Positions 36,949 to 37,316 of a stretch of DNA of 37,316 bases are shown in pieces (positions within the stretch are counted from its first letter, which is position 1; the number at the start of each line of letters is the position of its first letter). Source of the stretch: Candidatus Zixiibacteriota bacterium (GTDB lineage: Bacteria; Zixibacteria; MSB-5A5; UM-FILTER-46-8); NCBI GenBank assembly GCA_014730345.1, contig WJIJ01000076.1:1-37316 (forward strand), read 5' to 3'. The notes beneath the pieces are model-generated. The model saw only the letters and a list, made by a program, of their open reading frames with translations, did no database searches and had not been told where the DNA came from. The position numbers and the translations under genes are program-made.

Positions 36949-37240
36949 CGTGTGGCATGCTTAGTATTTCTCGATTTATCGAGGGAAAATAAGCATGTAA
37001 GTAATGCTCAAATTTTAAATGGCGTCATCCAAGGGTGCCCCGCCGCTTGGGGCTTGTTGAAAAAGGTGCAGCGTGTGGCATGTTTAGTTTATCTCGATTT
37101 ATCGAGGGAAAATAAGCATGTAAGTAATGCTCAAATTTTTAATGGCGTCATCCAAGGGTGCCCCGTCGCTTGGGGCTTGTTGAAAAAGGTGCAGCGTGTG
37201 GCATGCTTAGTATTTCTCGATTTATCGAGGAAAAATAAGC
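36949..37240. repeat. 123-bp tandem repeat, two full copies plus a partial third, each carrying a long inverted repeat
   Basis: CGTGTGGCATG(C/T)TTAG... begins at 36949, 37072 and 37195 (period 123 both times). Each copy has the arm catgcttag..ctcgat/atcgag..taagcatg; copies 1 and 2 also share ..GCGTCATCCAAGGGTGCCCCG(C/T)CGCTTGGGGCTTGTTGAAAAAGGTGCAG. Confidence 0.9.
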
Positions 37241-37241
37241 A

Positions 37242-37270
37242 TGTTAAGTTCAAGAAACATGTTCTTGAAT
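37242..37270. repeat. Inverted repeat ttcaagaa-acatg-ttcttgaa, whose right arm repeats the motif at 36903
   Basis: ttcaagaaacatgttcttgaa at about 37249-37269; the 13-mer catgttcttgaat occurs at both 36903-36915 and 37258-37270, bracketing the tandem array. Confidence 0.7.
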
Positions 37271-37316
37271 CCGCCGAGGCGGGCTCATTTGCTACGCTTC
37301 GCTCCGCAACTGAACA

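Noticed and set aside
36949-37240. Possible CRISPR array at the right end
   Set aside because: The whole 123-bp unit is conserved between copies with no short-repeat/variable-spacer pattern, and no cas genes are present.

Overview
This 37.3 kb window looks like chromosomal core and envelope-biogenesis DNA from an uncultivated diderm bacterium. The exact lineage cannot be determined from the window. From about 32.0 kb down to position 1, every convincing gene is on the minus strand, mostly tightly packed and often joined by ATGA-type start/stop overlaps. In transcription order these are: a TatD DNase-radical SAM fusion, rsmA/ksgA, an outer-membrane barrel protein, two paralogous NTF2/SnoaL-like lipoproteins, a degenerate YibQ-like protein, an unusual PdxJ-like protein, lptD, an HU gene with its own promoter and terminator, an AsmA-like protein, a DUF1318/YdbL-like lipoprotein, a roughly 2630-aa secreted TolB-propeller/TPR/double pseudo-CHAT protein, ftsK, lolA, rimO, a lytic transglycosylase, a small membrane-tailed protein, bamD, nadD and a truncated polA. 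To the right lie an S9 peptidase lipoprotein (+), a methionine-rich protein (-), an SDR/DUF2867 protein (-), a 60-aa orphan small protein with its own RBS and terminator (+), and a 123-bp hairpin-bearing tandem repeat running to the window edge. The best discovery candidates are: (1) the giant protein with two CHAT-like domains that appear to lack catalytic residues; (2) its coupling to an AsmA-like + DUF1318 lipoprotein pair that resembles the YdbH/YnbE/YdbL system; (3) a PdxJ-like protein missing most canonical catalytic residues; (4) the terminal structured repeat. No CRISPR, rRNA, tRNA, phage or transposase genes were recognised. All family assignments come from reading the translations by eye; no database search was run.
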